A DNA stretch of 9,193 nucleotides from assembly GCA_039026975.1 (NCBI GenBank), contig JBCCLI010000263.1, positions 1-9,193 on the forward strand. The letters run 5' to 3'. This document shows, piece by piece, positions 1 to 6,275 of this stretch (positions are counted from its first letter, which is position 1; the number at the start of each line of letters is the position of its first letter). The DNA is from JBCBKZ01 sp039026975. GTDB taxonomy: Bacteria > Bacteroidota > Bacteroidia > J057. Position numbers and translations under genes: made by a program. The notes under the pieces are model-generated. The model saw only the letters and a program-made list of their open reading frames with translations. It had not been told where the DNA came from and did not search any database.

Positions 1-887
1 TAGAGGACTACCCCAGCAGAAGCGCCTCCCAGCATTTGTAGCACCTGATGAATGCTTTTCCCATTCTTCAAAGAATGAAATTCTTCCAGGCTACCATTTA
101 TCCCTGTAGAGTGTACCCTTACGAGCACGGCTTGATCTTCTGTCCATCTTCCCTTAGTAAGGGCTATATGTACATCACCAGTAATAGCTTGTTCATAAAA
201 GTGAAGGGTAAGCTCAGGATCATCAGGTAGCTGATAGCTACCCTTTTTAGTGATGAGGGTTTCATGGCTTAATCTATAGGAAATAAGGTCCTGGATGGTA
301 ATCAGCTTCAACCCAAAGCGGTCAGCCACTTTTCGGAGGTCAGGAAGTCTGGCCATGGTCCCATCCTCATTCATGATTTCCACTATTACCGCAGCAGGCT
401 CAAAACCAGCTAGCCTGGCCAGGTCTATTCCGGCTTCTGTATGTCCTGTCCGACGAAGAACGCCTCCCTTCTTAGCCCGCAGCGGGAAAATATGTCCAGG
501 TCTGGCAAAATCTTCAGGATCTGTTTCTGGCCTGATCAGTGCTTGGACTGTTTTAGATCTGTCTGAGGCAGAAATCCCCGTAGTACAGCCATCTTTTAAA
601 TAATCAACAGAAACAGTAAAGGCAGTCTTAAAATGGTCAGAATTAGCTTCCTGGTTGACCATCAGGGATAAGCCTAAGGCATCACATCTATCTTCCGTCA
701 GAGGGGCGCATATAAGACCTCTCCCATGAGTAGCCATGAAGTTAATTACAGCTGAAGTGACGTGTCGGGCAGCTATCACAAAATCACCTTCATTCTCTCT
801 ATCTTCATCATCTACTACGATTACCATCTTCCCCCTTCTGATATCTTCTATAGCGGAAGCAATACTGTCAATTCTGATAGTGTCCAT
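1..887 (-). CDS. ribB: 3,4-dihydroxy-2-butanone-4-phosphate synthase with degenerate GTP cyclohydrolase II-like domain (C-terminus beyond window)
   Basis: The RibB half converts ribulose 5-phosphate to 3,4-dihydroxy-2-butanone 4-phosphate plus formate in the cytosol, supplying the four-carbon unit of riboflavin. The visible 295 residues run off the left edge; family members are about 400 residues. RibB signatures are intact: DDEDRENEGD (26-35), HGRGLIC (54-60), CTTGISASDR (101-110), RPGHIFPLRA (129-138), GHTEAGIDL (148-156) and NEDGTMAR (173-180). From about residue 205 a RibA-like domain begins (HIALTKG, 240-246; VLVRVHS, 254-260). The following segment, where genuine GTP cyclohydrolase II carries three zinc-binding cysteines (HSxC...RCDC), reads HSTGINGSLEEFHSLKNGK with no cysteine. 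The RibA half is therefore probably not a GTP cyclohydrolase, resembling RibBX-type fusions known from Proteobacteria. The start at 887 is the only usable one, because an in-frame stop lies 45 nt upstream with no other start codon between. It is divergent from the arsR-like gene. Confidence 0.93.
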   Translation of the reverse strand, partial: MDTIRIDSIASAIEDIRRGKMVIVVDDEDRENEGDFVIAARHVTSAVINFMATHGRGLICAPLTEDRCDALGLSLMVNQEANSDHFKTAFTVSVDYLKDGCTTGISASDRSKTVQALIRPETDPEDFARPGHIFPLRAKKGGVLRRTGHTEAGIDLARLAGFEPAAVIVEIMNEDGTMARLPDLRKVADRFGLKLITIQDLISYRLSHETLITKKGSYQLPDDPELTLHFYEQAITGDVHIALTKGRWTEDQAVLVRVHSTGINGSLEEFHSLKNGKSIHQVLQMLGGASAGVVL

Positions 888-942
888 ATACGTTTTAAGT
901 TGGTCGCGGTAAGAAAGTGGGCCTTTAGGTTAATGAAAAGTA

Positions 943-950
943 TAGATTTG
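943..950 (+). promoter_or_regulatory. Candidate -7 element for the arsR-like gene
   Basis: The octamer TAGATTTG matches the Bacteroidota housekeeping -7 consensus TAnnTTTG exactly. Transcription would start about 7 nt downstream, at roughly 955-958, giving the arsR-like mRNA a leader of about 120 nt. I see no convincing TTG/TTTG -33 element at the expected distance upstream, so this rests on one box only. Confidence 0.3.
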
Positions 951-956
951 TTAATA

Positions 957-974
957 TATAAGTCCGATCTTATA
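957..974. promoter_or_regulatory. Candidate operator dyad between ribB and the arsR-like gene
   Basis: TATAAG and CTTATA form a perfect 6+6 inverted repeat separated by 6 nt, in the divergent control region. ArsR/SmtB-family dimers typically bind AT-rich interrupted dyads near their own promoters. This one lies just after the candidate -7 element, about where transcription would begin, a position suited to repression. The neighbouring AACAAA/TTTGTT pair (974-993) is a second, weaker dyad. Binding by the adjacent regulator is inferred from position only. Confidence 0.35.
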
Positions 975-1075
975 ACAAAGCTTGATTTTTGTTGAAAAAA
1001 AATGCATTATAGTGGAACATTAGCACATAAAAGTTAAACGCACATAGCTTTTTGTTTAAAACCTATAGCTGGAAA

Positions 1076-1390
1076 ATGCAAGTTACATCCACAAGAACCG
1101 AAAAAGCCCTTTTAGAAAGGACAGCTGGTAGCCTGAAAGCCATAGCACATCCTGTAAGACTTGCTATGATTGATCTCCTTAAGGATGGAAGGAGAATGAA
1201 CGTGACCCAAATTTACAACGAACTTGGCTTAGAACAAGCGGTCGCCTCCCAACATTTAAGTATCCTAAAGGATAAAAATGTATTTGACTCCAAAAGGCAA
1301 GGTAAGCATTCCTTCTATTTTCTTAAGCATCCTTGCGTAGTTGAAATCATAGATGTGATTCTAAGCACCTATGATATTGAACTAGAGTAG
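1076..1390 (+). CDS. ArsR-family winged-helix transcriptional regulator
   Basis: A 104-residue DNA-binding regulator of the ArsR/SmtB fold. The family hallmark LKAIAHPVRLAMIDLL lies at residues 21-36. The helix-turn-helix follows (VTQIYNELGLEQAVASQHLSIL, starting about residue 43), then the beta-hairpin wing (VFDSKRQGKHSFYFL). The classic alpha-3 metal site ELCVCD is absent: the equivalent stretch is RRMNVTQI, and the only cysteine is near the C-terminus (HPCVVEII). It is therefore unlikely to sense metal by the ArsR/SmtB alpha-3 mode; the signal is unknown. The ATG at 1076 fits the family length; an upstream in-frame TTG at 1052 would add eight unconserved-looking residues. It diverges from ribB across a spacer with a candidate operator, so autoregulation and control of ribB are plausible but unproven. 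Its 3' end is 10 nt from the end of the WbqC-like gene. Confidence 0.9.
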   Translation: MQVTSTRTEKALLERTAGSLKAIAHPVRLAMIDLLKDGRRMNVTQIYNELGLEQAVASQHLSILKDKNVFDSKRQGKHSFYFLKHPCVVEIIDVILSTYDIELE

Positions 1391-1400
1391 GCGGAAATGA

Positions 1401-2042
1401 TTAGCTGTCATTTTCTAAAGAGTATGCGTTAGTTAATACTAACGCACATTCCGGACCTACGTTACAAATCAAATCTATTATTGACAGATTGGGCTTAAAT
1501 TCACCAAACACCTGATCATAGTCAGTGGGCCTAAACCACTGAGGAAGGGCCGAGGCATTTATTGAAAATGCTTTTCTGTAGTCTTTTCCTGTACTTACTT
1601 CTCCCTGCCCTGGCAGGATCTGCATCCTTATATCCAATTGTAGTAATTCTATTACTGTCTGCAGTACACGCATGAGCTGATCCACCAGCCCATGAGCAGG
1701 TGCCTCAAAACAGCTTGAGAGTTCCGATTCATAATATTCAAAATAAGGAGAATTTTTATAGGAGAATAAAATAGACCTCCAATGTTGCTGTGGCCAATTC
1801 TCACGGAAAGAAATTTCTTTCTCACTAATACGCTTATGATAGCCCTTTCTTCCTACCGGTAATACCAGGGGAACTATTCCGTTAGGGCCTTTAATGAGGG
1901 TTCTGGTGGTATAGCGTTGTTTTCTATAAGTAGCATTGGTATCCAGGAAAATATGTTTTTCCTTCAGGGCTGCGGTAAACCAGGAGATAGGTGGAAAGTA
2001 AAATATGGGGAAAACAGCACTTCCTTGAGATAGCATATGCAT
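1401..2042 (-). CDS. WbqC-like family protein
   Basis: A 213-residue soluble protein resembling the WbqC-like family, whose members occur in O-antigen and glycan clusters and as stand-alone genes in Bacteroidota; the biochemical role is not established. Recognisable blocks are YFPPISWF (15-22), RKQRYTTR (40-47), GPNG (52-55), a W-x3-HW block with HW at 87-88, SPYFEYY (98-104), and a C-terminal FKPNLSIIDLICNVGPE. No signal peptide or membrane span is evident. Possible starts are ATG at 2042 and ATG at 2036; a TTG at 2045 is less likely. The gene converges on the arsR-like gene (10 nt apart) and diverges from the GWxTD gene. A perfect 9-bp-arm palindrome lies within its last codons. Confidence 0.85.
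   Translation of the reverse strand: MHMLSQGSAVFPIFYFPPISWFTAALKEKHIFLDTNATYRKQRYTTRTLIKGPNGIVPLVLPVGRKGYHKRISEKEISFRENWPQQHWRSILFSYKNSPYFEYYESELSSCFEAPAHGLVDQLMRVLQTVIELLQLDIRMQILPGQGEVSTGKDYRKAFSINASALPQWFRPTDYDQVFGEFKPNLSIIDLICNVGPECALVLTNAYSLENDS
1425..1446. repeat. Perfect 9-bp inverted repeat in the 3' end of the WbqC-like gene
   Basis: TGCGTTAGT and ACTAACGCA pair perfectly across a TAAT loop, 35 nt beyond the arsR-like stop codon and inside the last codons of the convergent WbqC-like gene. Position suggests a terminator or stabiliser of the arsR-like transcript 3' end, but neither side has a U-run, so it is not a standard intrinsic terminator. It could equally be a protein-binding site. 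Confidence 0.5.
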
Positions 2043-2114
2043 CAATTATATAGAATTATTACGACTTTCCTGTTAACTTTCGGGGAAATGAAGCTTCTAT
2101 TAAGCCACAGTAAG

Positions 2115-3638
2115 ATGTTGAAAAGATGGGTGTTAGGCCTTTTCCTTCTACTTATGTTGGGACAGGCGCAGGCAGAGGTTACCTTTTACATGGATATCTG
2201 CCGATTTCAGAGCCAGTTTAATAATAAGAATACCTTTGTTGCGATCAACCTGGCAGTGGATGGGAGTTCCCTGTTTTGGAAAGCAGGAGAGGGAGATTCC
2301 TTTCAGGCGACAGTCAACCTCGATATTGCGCTTTTCCTCCTGTTAGGGAATGATACCCTCAAAAGTTTTGAGGATAATATCAATCTGCTAAGCCTTCCAG
2401 TGGAGGACTCCACCCAAAATCAGAAAGCGGCTTTAATCCCCTATGTGCAAAACATAGAGATTTCTCCGGAAAGAAGTCCCGGTAAATACCTGCTTCGGGT
2501 TATAGCCAGGGATGTGAATAAGCTTAATGGAAAAGCTTCCATGGCTCTGAGAGAATTTGAAATGAGTGCCCCTACTACCAACAGCCCTATTTTTAGTGAT
2601 TTGGCCTTCATCACTTCTATGGGAAGGATACAGGAAGGAGAGGAAGAAGATATGTTCTCCCGACCTCAAGGCTCATTTAAGACTTACGTCATTCCTTTTC
2701 CTACCAGTGGAATCTACATTAACCAGGATACCTTGAAGTATTATGTAGAGTTTTATAACGCCAATATGGTAGTGGAAAAGAACTTTGCCATACGCTCGCG
2801 TATTAAGCAGGGGGATACTTTTATTCAAGGATACACTAAAGTAGAGGAAAAAAAGAGGGCCAGTTTTAGAAACTATCACAATAGCTTTTTTGATATCAGC
2901 GAGTTAGAGTCTCAAACCTACTACCTCATTGTAGATCTGCTGGGGGAAGATAACCGCCTGATTAGGAGCACCAGCAAGAAGTTTATTGTGGTAAACCAGC
3001 GAGTAGAACCAGAATTTTATCGCTATGTAGCCAATAAAGATGTGGCTGGGATTTTCAGTGAGTATACTGAAAGTCAATTAGAAACCTATCTACAAACCCT
3101 CAGCCCTATAAGTACAGAACAGGAAAACAGTTTTATTCAAGCCCTGCAAAAGCAAACCAGGGATTCTTATGAAATGAAGAAGAACTACCTATATAGCTTC
3201 TGGAGTAAAAGGGTAAGAACGGGTCAGTCAGTAGCAGGCCTATGGAGAACTCACCTTGCTGCCTTAGCCTATACAGATCAATATTTCAGAGTGGGTAATC
3301 AAGAAGGTTGGGAGACAGACAGGGGGAGAATTTTCCTAAAATATGGTATCCCCAGTGATACTGAACGCTACCCTTCAGAGACGGGTGTCATTCCCTATGA
3401 AATCTGGCGGTATGATAGGTTGGATGCCCAAACCAATGTAGAGTTTGTCTTTGCGGATATGGGCCAACCCGCGAATGACTATCAGCTCCTCCACTCCAAC
3501 AAATACAATGAGATAAATAATCCCAATTGGAAGGCCCAACTCCTAAATAGAGGAAGAGTACCTGCCTTACAGGATTTTGAAGAAGACCGTACTACCCCTA
3601 ATCAGCGGTATGATACTAAACTGATCATTAGGGATTAG
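2115..3638 (+). CDS. GWxTD domain-containing secreted protein
   Basis: A 507-residue exported protein with a C-terminal GWxTD domain, a Bacteroidota-associated family of unknown function. I chose the ATG at 2115 because it gives a textbook signal peptide: MLKR, a hydrophobic run (WVLGLFLLLML) and an AQA-E cleavage site after residue 20. Upstream in-frame ATGs at 2088 and 2037 would put 9 or 26 residues before this signal. The ATG at 2088 has a GGGGAA just before it and is the main alternative. The mature N-terminal part (about 21-310) is probably beta-rich with no recognised motif. The signature GWETDRGRIFLKYGIP starts at residue 398, followed by YEIWRYD and VEFVFAD. There is no lipobox cysteine, so it is predicted periplasmic rather than a lipoprotein. 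The acyltransferase gene follows after 3 nt, implying co-transcription. Confidence 0.88.
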   Translation: MLKRWVLGLFLLLMLGQAQAEVTFYMDICRFQSQFNNKNTFVAINLAVDGSSLFWKAGEGDSFQATVNLDIALFLLLGNDTLKSFEDNINLLSLPVEDSTQNQKAALIPYVQNIEISPERSPGKYLLRVIARDVNKLNGKASMALREFEMSAPTTNSPIFSDLAFITSMGRIQEGEEEDMFSRPQGSFKTYVIPFPTSGIYINQDTLKYYVEFYNANMVVEKNFAIRSRIKQGDTFIQGYTKVEEKKRASFRNYHNSFFDISELESQTYYLIVDLLGEDNRLIRSTSKKFIVVNQRVEPEFYRYVANKDVAGIFSEYTESQLETYLQTLSPISTEQENSFIQALQKQTRDSYEMKKNYLYSFWSKRVRTGQSVAGLWRTHLAALAYTDQYFRVGNQEGWETDRGRIFLKYGIPSDTERYPSETGVIPYEIWRYDRLDAQTNVEFVFADMGQPANDYQLLHSNKYNEINNPNWKAQLLNRGRVPALQDFEEDRTTPNQRYDTKLIIRD

Positions 3639-3641
3639 GCT

Positions 3642-4604
3642 ATGAGTAAATTGGATGAGCGTGAGAAACTGAAGGGCATGAATCGCGTCCTGTTTCCCCT
3701 GGTGTACGGAATATTATACCTCATCAGCCTCTTACCTATGTGGGTATTGTTGAGAGTGAGTGATTTCTTCTTTCTCATCGTCTACAGGCTACTAGGGTAT
3801 AGGAAGAAAGTAGTTTTTGATAATCTTAAGCGTGCCTTCCCAGATAAGCCTGATAAAGAACTGCAAAACATCCGGAAAAAATTCTATCAGCATTTATGTG
3901 ATACCTTCCTTGAGACAATCAAAAGCCTGAGCCTGGGTGATAAAGAGCTTGGTAAAAGGGTAGTACTTAAAACGCCTGAGAGCATAGAAGAGATCAGGCA
4001 GCATGAAAAAGGGAATGTAATCTACTGTACGCATTACGGAAATTTCGAATGGATGCTGGCTTGCTGGGATTTACATCTGGATCTACCCACTTATGGGATT
4101 TATACCCGGATTAAAAATCCTGTGTTAGGAAGGCTTATCAGGGTCATGCGTATCAAAAGGGGCATGGTACCCATCAGGATGCAAAATGCCATGAGGGAGT
4201 CTTTAAAGGCCCTTAGATCGCCGGGTGTGATAGGGTTTATCAATGATCAATCTCCCAGTAGGGAACCTATTCTGTACTTTAGCTCCTTATTAGGGATACC
4301 TACGGCTATACATACAGCTGCAGCCAAGCTGGCCCTGAAGACTAAATCAAGGGTATATTTTACAGATATGAGAAAGGTAGGCAGAGGGAAATACGAGATG
4401 CATGTCATCAGAATCCCAACAGAACGGTTTTACCCTTACTCAGAGGAGAATGCAGAGAGACTGACAGACGAGTATCATGTGTATCTGGAGAAAGCTATCA
4501 GAGAGGCCCCCCCTTACTGGTTATGGTCTCATAGAAGATGGAAACACAGTCCTAAAGAGGGAGATAGGCTTTCAGGAGCCCTTGTATCGGCCTATGAGGG
4601 GTAG
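3642..4604 (+). CDS. LpxL/HtrB-type lysophospholipid acyltransferase family protein
   Basis: A 320-residue inner-membrane acyltransferase of the lipid A late-acyltransferase superfamily, which moves acyl chains from acyl-ACP onto lipid A precursors or other lipids. The catalytic H-x4-E motif is HYGNFE (H131, E136). Other family blocks are YRKKVVFDNLKRAFP (53-67), GFINDQSP (198-205), IPTAIHTAAAKLA (219-231) and the C-terminal WLWSHRRWK (293-301). A hydrophobic N-terminal segment (about 16-50) should anchor it at the membrane. The start at 3642 lies 3 nt after the GWxTD stop; the ATG at 3678 (residue 13) is a possible shorter start just before the hydrophobic segment. The acceptor cannot be read from sequence: lipid A is the default, but ornithine-type or aryl-polyene lipids are alternatives in Bacteroidota. 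Confidence 0.9.
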   Translation: MSKLDEREKLKGMNRVLFPLVYGILYLISLLPMWVLLRVSDFFFLIVYRLLGYRKKVVFDNLKRAFPDKPDKELQNIRKKFYQHLCDTFLETIKSLSLGDKELGKRVVLKTPESIEEIRQHEKGNVIYCTHYGNFEWMLACWDLHLDLPTYGIYTRIKNPVLGRLIRVMRIKRGMVPIRMQNAMRESLKALRSPGVIGFINDQSPSREPILYFSSLLGIPTAIHTAAAKLALKTKSRVYFTDMRKVGRGKYEMHVIRIPTERFYPYSEENAERLTDEYHVYLEKAIREAPPYWLWSHRRWKHSPKEGDRLSGALVSAYEG

Positions 4605-4641
4605 AGAGGATTTTCAATCTACTGTTTTCGTAATGATTTTG

Positions 4642-4660
4642 ACTAAGAATTTTACTTAGT
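4642..4660 (+). terminator. Weak hairpin after the acyltransferase gene
   Basis: ACTAAG and CTTAGT form a 6-bp stem around a 7-nt AT-rich loop, 37 nt after the acyltransferase stop. The stem is AT-rich and no U-run follows, so it is a poor intrinsic terminator; its position is the main support. Confidence 0.25.
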
Positions 4661-4691
4661 AGGCTATTAAGTTTGAATTTTCATATTTTAG

Positions 4692-4784
4692 CAATGAGAG
4701 AGAGGTGGCCGACACTCTCCTGACGTATCGGGAAGGGGAAAGTGGGACGCACTAGAGAATCCACGCGTTTTATTTTCTTTTTTG
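4692..4784 (+). ncRNA. Candidate small structured RNA or leader (unidentified)
   Basis: The plus strand can form a bulged 7-bp hairpin at 4700-4719 (GAGAG-bulge-TG / CA-CTCTC, loop GCCGA). After a purine-rich single-stranded stretch, a second pairing is possible at 4742-4764 (GTGG/CCAC, or alternatively ACGC/GCGT ending at 4768). A T-rich tract (4768-4783) follows immediately. GC-rich structure followed by a T-run, inside an AT-rich spacer, resembles a small RNA with an intrinsic terminator. It does not match any RNA class I can recognise (not SRP RNA, RNase P, tmRNA or a hammerhead). No convincing promoter is visible. Confidence 0.28.
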
Positions 4785-4925
4785 GCAATTGAAAAAGAAT
4801 GTCAATGAGAGGAGTGGAAAGCCCACAGAAGGCAACGTAGCACTGGAGACGTAAGTTCTTTTGAATTAGATGACTTTATTCAGTGTCAAGCCTTTCAAAA
4901 GTTAAATCGATTAATACAAGGAAGT

Positions 4926-5264
4926 ATGTTCAACTTGGGGGATATGATGGGAAAGATCCAGGAGATGCAGTCTCGTTTGAAAGAGGTCAAAGAGCAGCTG
5001 GATGATATCACCGTAGAATCAGAAGCCGGGGGGGGAATGGTGAGAGTTACTGCTAATGCTAACAGAAAAGTATTGAAGATAAAGCTAGATCCAGATATCA
5101 TAGATAAGGATGATCCTGAGATTATGGAAGATCTCATTACCGCGGCGGTAAATCGGGCACTGGAACAGGCAGAAGCACGTGGAAGAGAAGAACTACAGGA
5201 TGCTACCAAGGGCATCATCCCCAACATTCCCGGTATGGATTTAAGTAATTTTGGTTTGGGTTAA
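4926..5264 (+). CDS. ybaB: YbaB/EbfC family nucleoid-associated protein
   Basis: A 112-residue DNA-binding protein of the YbaB/EbfC family, homodimers that bind DNA and are thought to help organise the nucleoid. It opens with a charged helix (MGKIQEMQSRLKEVKEQLDDI, residues 8-28), then the beta core with the family signature (ESEAGGGMVRVTANANRKVLKIKLDPDII, 31-59) and a C-terminal helix (MEDLITAAVNRALEQAEA, about 67-84). The tail carries the usual P/G-rich end (IIPNIPGMD). Length is normal for the family. The start at 4926 has AAGGA 3 nt upstream. In many bacteria this gene follows dnaX; here it follows an acyltransferase across a 321-nt spacer and precedes a glycosyltransferase by 3 nt. Confidence 0.95.
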   Translation: MFNLGDMMGKIQEMQSRLKEVKEQLDDITVESEAGGGMVRVTANANRKVLKIKLDPDIIDKDDPEIMEDLITAAVNRALEQAEARGREELQDATKGIIPNIPGMDLSNFGLG

Positions 5265-5267
5265 TCT

Positions 5268-6275
5268 ATGAGGGAGGTAACCGTAGTCATTCTCAACTGG
5301 AATGGCCAGCAACTGCTTGAACAATTCCTTCCTTCCGTTCTAGCCAGCACCTACACCCAAGCTGAGATCTGGGTAGCTGATAATGGCTCTACAGATAGTA
5401 GCATAGCCTTTGTGAAAGCGAGTTTCCCTCAGGTCAAAGTAGTAGAATTAGGAAAGAACTACGGTTTTGCTGAAGGGAATAATAGAGCCGTAGCCCGGGT
5501 AGAAACCCCTTATGTCATTTTGTTGAACTCAGACGTGGAGGTAGACCCTAACTGGATAGGGCCATTAGTTTCTGTACTTGAGAATAATCCTGAGGTAGCG
5601 GCTGTCCAGCCTAAAATCCGATCCTACCACAACAAAGAATACTTCGAATATGCAGGTGCGGCGGGAGGCATGATAGATAAGTTAGGGTATCCCTTTTGTA
5701 GAGGAAGGGTGTTTGACCACCTGGAGAAGGATGAGGGGCAGTATGAGGAAGCAGCCGATATTTTCTGGGCATCTGGGGCCTGTTGTGCCATCAGAACGTC
5801 TGTGATCAAGGAGCTAGGTTTATTTGATGGAAGCTACTTTGCTCATATGGAAGAGATAGACTTCTGCTGGCGAGTGCTGAATCATGGCTACCGAGTAGTC
5901 TATGAACCTAACTCTCTGGTATATCATGTGGGAGGAGGCACGTTGGATTATGGAAATCCCAGAAAGACCTTCCTTAATGTGAGAAATAGTCTGGCCACCC
6001 TAATGAAAAACCTTCCTAAGGGACAGGTATTTCCTAAAATTTTCGCTCGCTTACTACTGGATGGAGTTTGGGGGATACAGCTCCTGATCAAGGGACAGTT
6101 TGCCGGATTTTGGGCTATCATTCGGGCTCACTTTGCTTTCTACGGTAGGCTAGGGGCGTATCGCAGATTTCGAAGGGAGGTGTACAAGACTCCCCCTGAG
6201 CACATACCTTCTTCAGGTTTATTCAAGGGAAGTATAGTTTGGGACTATTTTGTGAAGGGGCGGAAAGTAAGTTAG
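5268..6275 (+). CDS. Family 2 glycosyltransferase (rhamnosyltransferase-like)
   Basis: A 335-residue GT-A-fold glycosyltransferase expected to act at the cytoplasmic face of the inner membrane, adding a sugar from a nucleotide-sugar donor to a surface glycan or lipid acceptor. Visible motifs are VTVVILNWNG (4-13), VADNGSTD (36-43), NYGFAEGNN (64-72), the metal-binding LNSDVEVD (86-93), WASGACCAIR (167-176), the catalytic-region EEIDFCWR (195-202) and YHVGGGT (219-225). This pattern is seen in WbbL/RfbF-like rhamnosyltransferases, but the sugar cannot be assigned. A C-terminal hydrophobic/basic segment (about 253-300) may dock to membrane. It begins 3 nt after the ybaB stop, so co-transcription is likely; the last bases of its stop codon overlap the stop of the convergent YwbE-like gene. 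Confidence 0.92.
   Translation: MREVTVVILNWNGQQLLEQFLPSVLASTYTQAEIWVADNGSTDSSIAFVKASFPQVKVVELGKNYGFAEGNNRAVARVETPYVILLNSDVEVDPNWIGPLVSVLENNPEVAAVQPKIRSYHNKEYFEYAGAAGGMIDKLGYPFCRGRVFDHLEKDEGQYEEAADIFWASGACCAIRTSVIKELGLFDGSYFAHMEEIDFCWRVLNHGYRVVYEPNSLVYHVGGGTLDYGNPRKTFLNVRNSLATLMKNLPKGQVFPKIFARLLLDGVWGIQLLIKGQFAGFWAIIRAHFAFYGRLGAYRRFRREVYKTPPEHIPSSGLFKGSIVWDYFVKGRKVS

Larger units (their letters stand above)
4605..4925. other. Gene-free spacer before ybaB with a GC-rich core
   Basis: No open frame in either direction looks like a protein. The flanks (4605-4690 and 4860-4917) are AT-rich. The core (4692-4766 and 4801-4852) is markedly richer in G and A and contains short self-complementary segments, with a T-rich run at 4768-4783 between the two halves. 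The nonamer CAATGAGAG occurs twice, at 4692-4700 and 4803-4811. AAGGA at 4918-4922 is a plausible ribosome-binding site for ybaB. Confidence 0.6.

Noticed and set aside
295..603. A 102-residue plus-strand frame in the first kilobase
   Set aside because: It is antisense to ribB, whose motifs are continuous on the minus strand.
1052..1075. Upstream TTG start for the ArsR-type regulator
   Set aside because: It adds eight residues before an ATG that already gives the normal family length; no ribosome-binding site supports it.
888..1075. FMN riboswitch in the ribB leader
   Set aside because: Only a short AT-rich leader is available and none of the conserved multi-helix FMN-aptamer segments (AGGG...GGGG blocks) can be recognised.
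4718..4742. Hammerhead-like core (CTGACGT ... GGGGAAAG) in the ybaB spacer
   Set aside because: The conserved CUGANGA box is broken at its last position and no stem II can form between it and the GAAA.
4692..4800. Decayed protein-coding gene (a short open frame runs through the GC-rich island)
   Set aside because: The frame is only about 36 codons, has no recognisable family motif, and stops occur in all other frames; a structured RNA fits the composition better.
4895..5227. A 110-residue minus-strand frame opposite ybaB
   Set aside because: It is the shadow of a clearly conserved gene; its serine-rich translation shows no family features.
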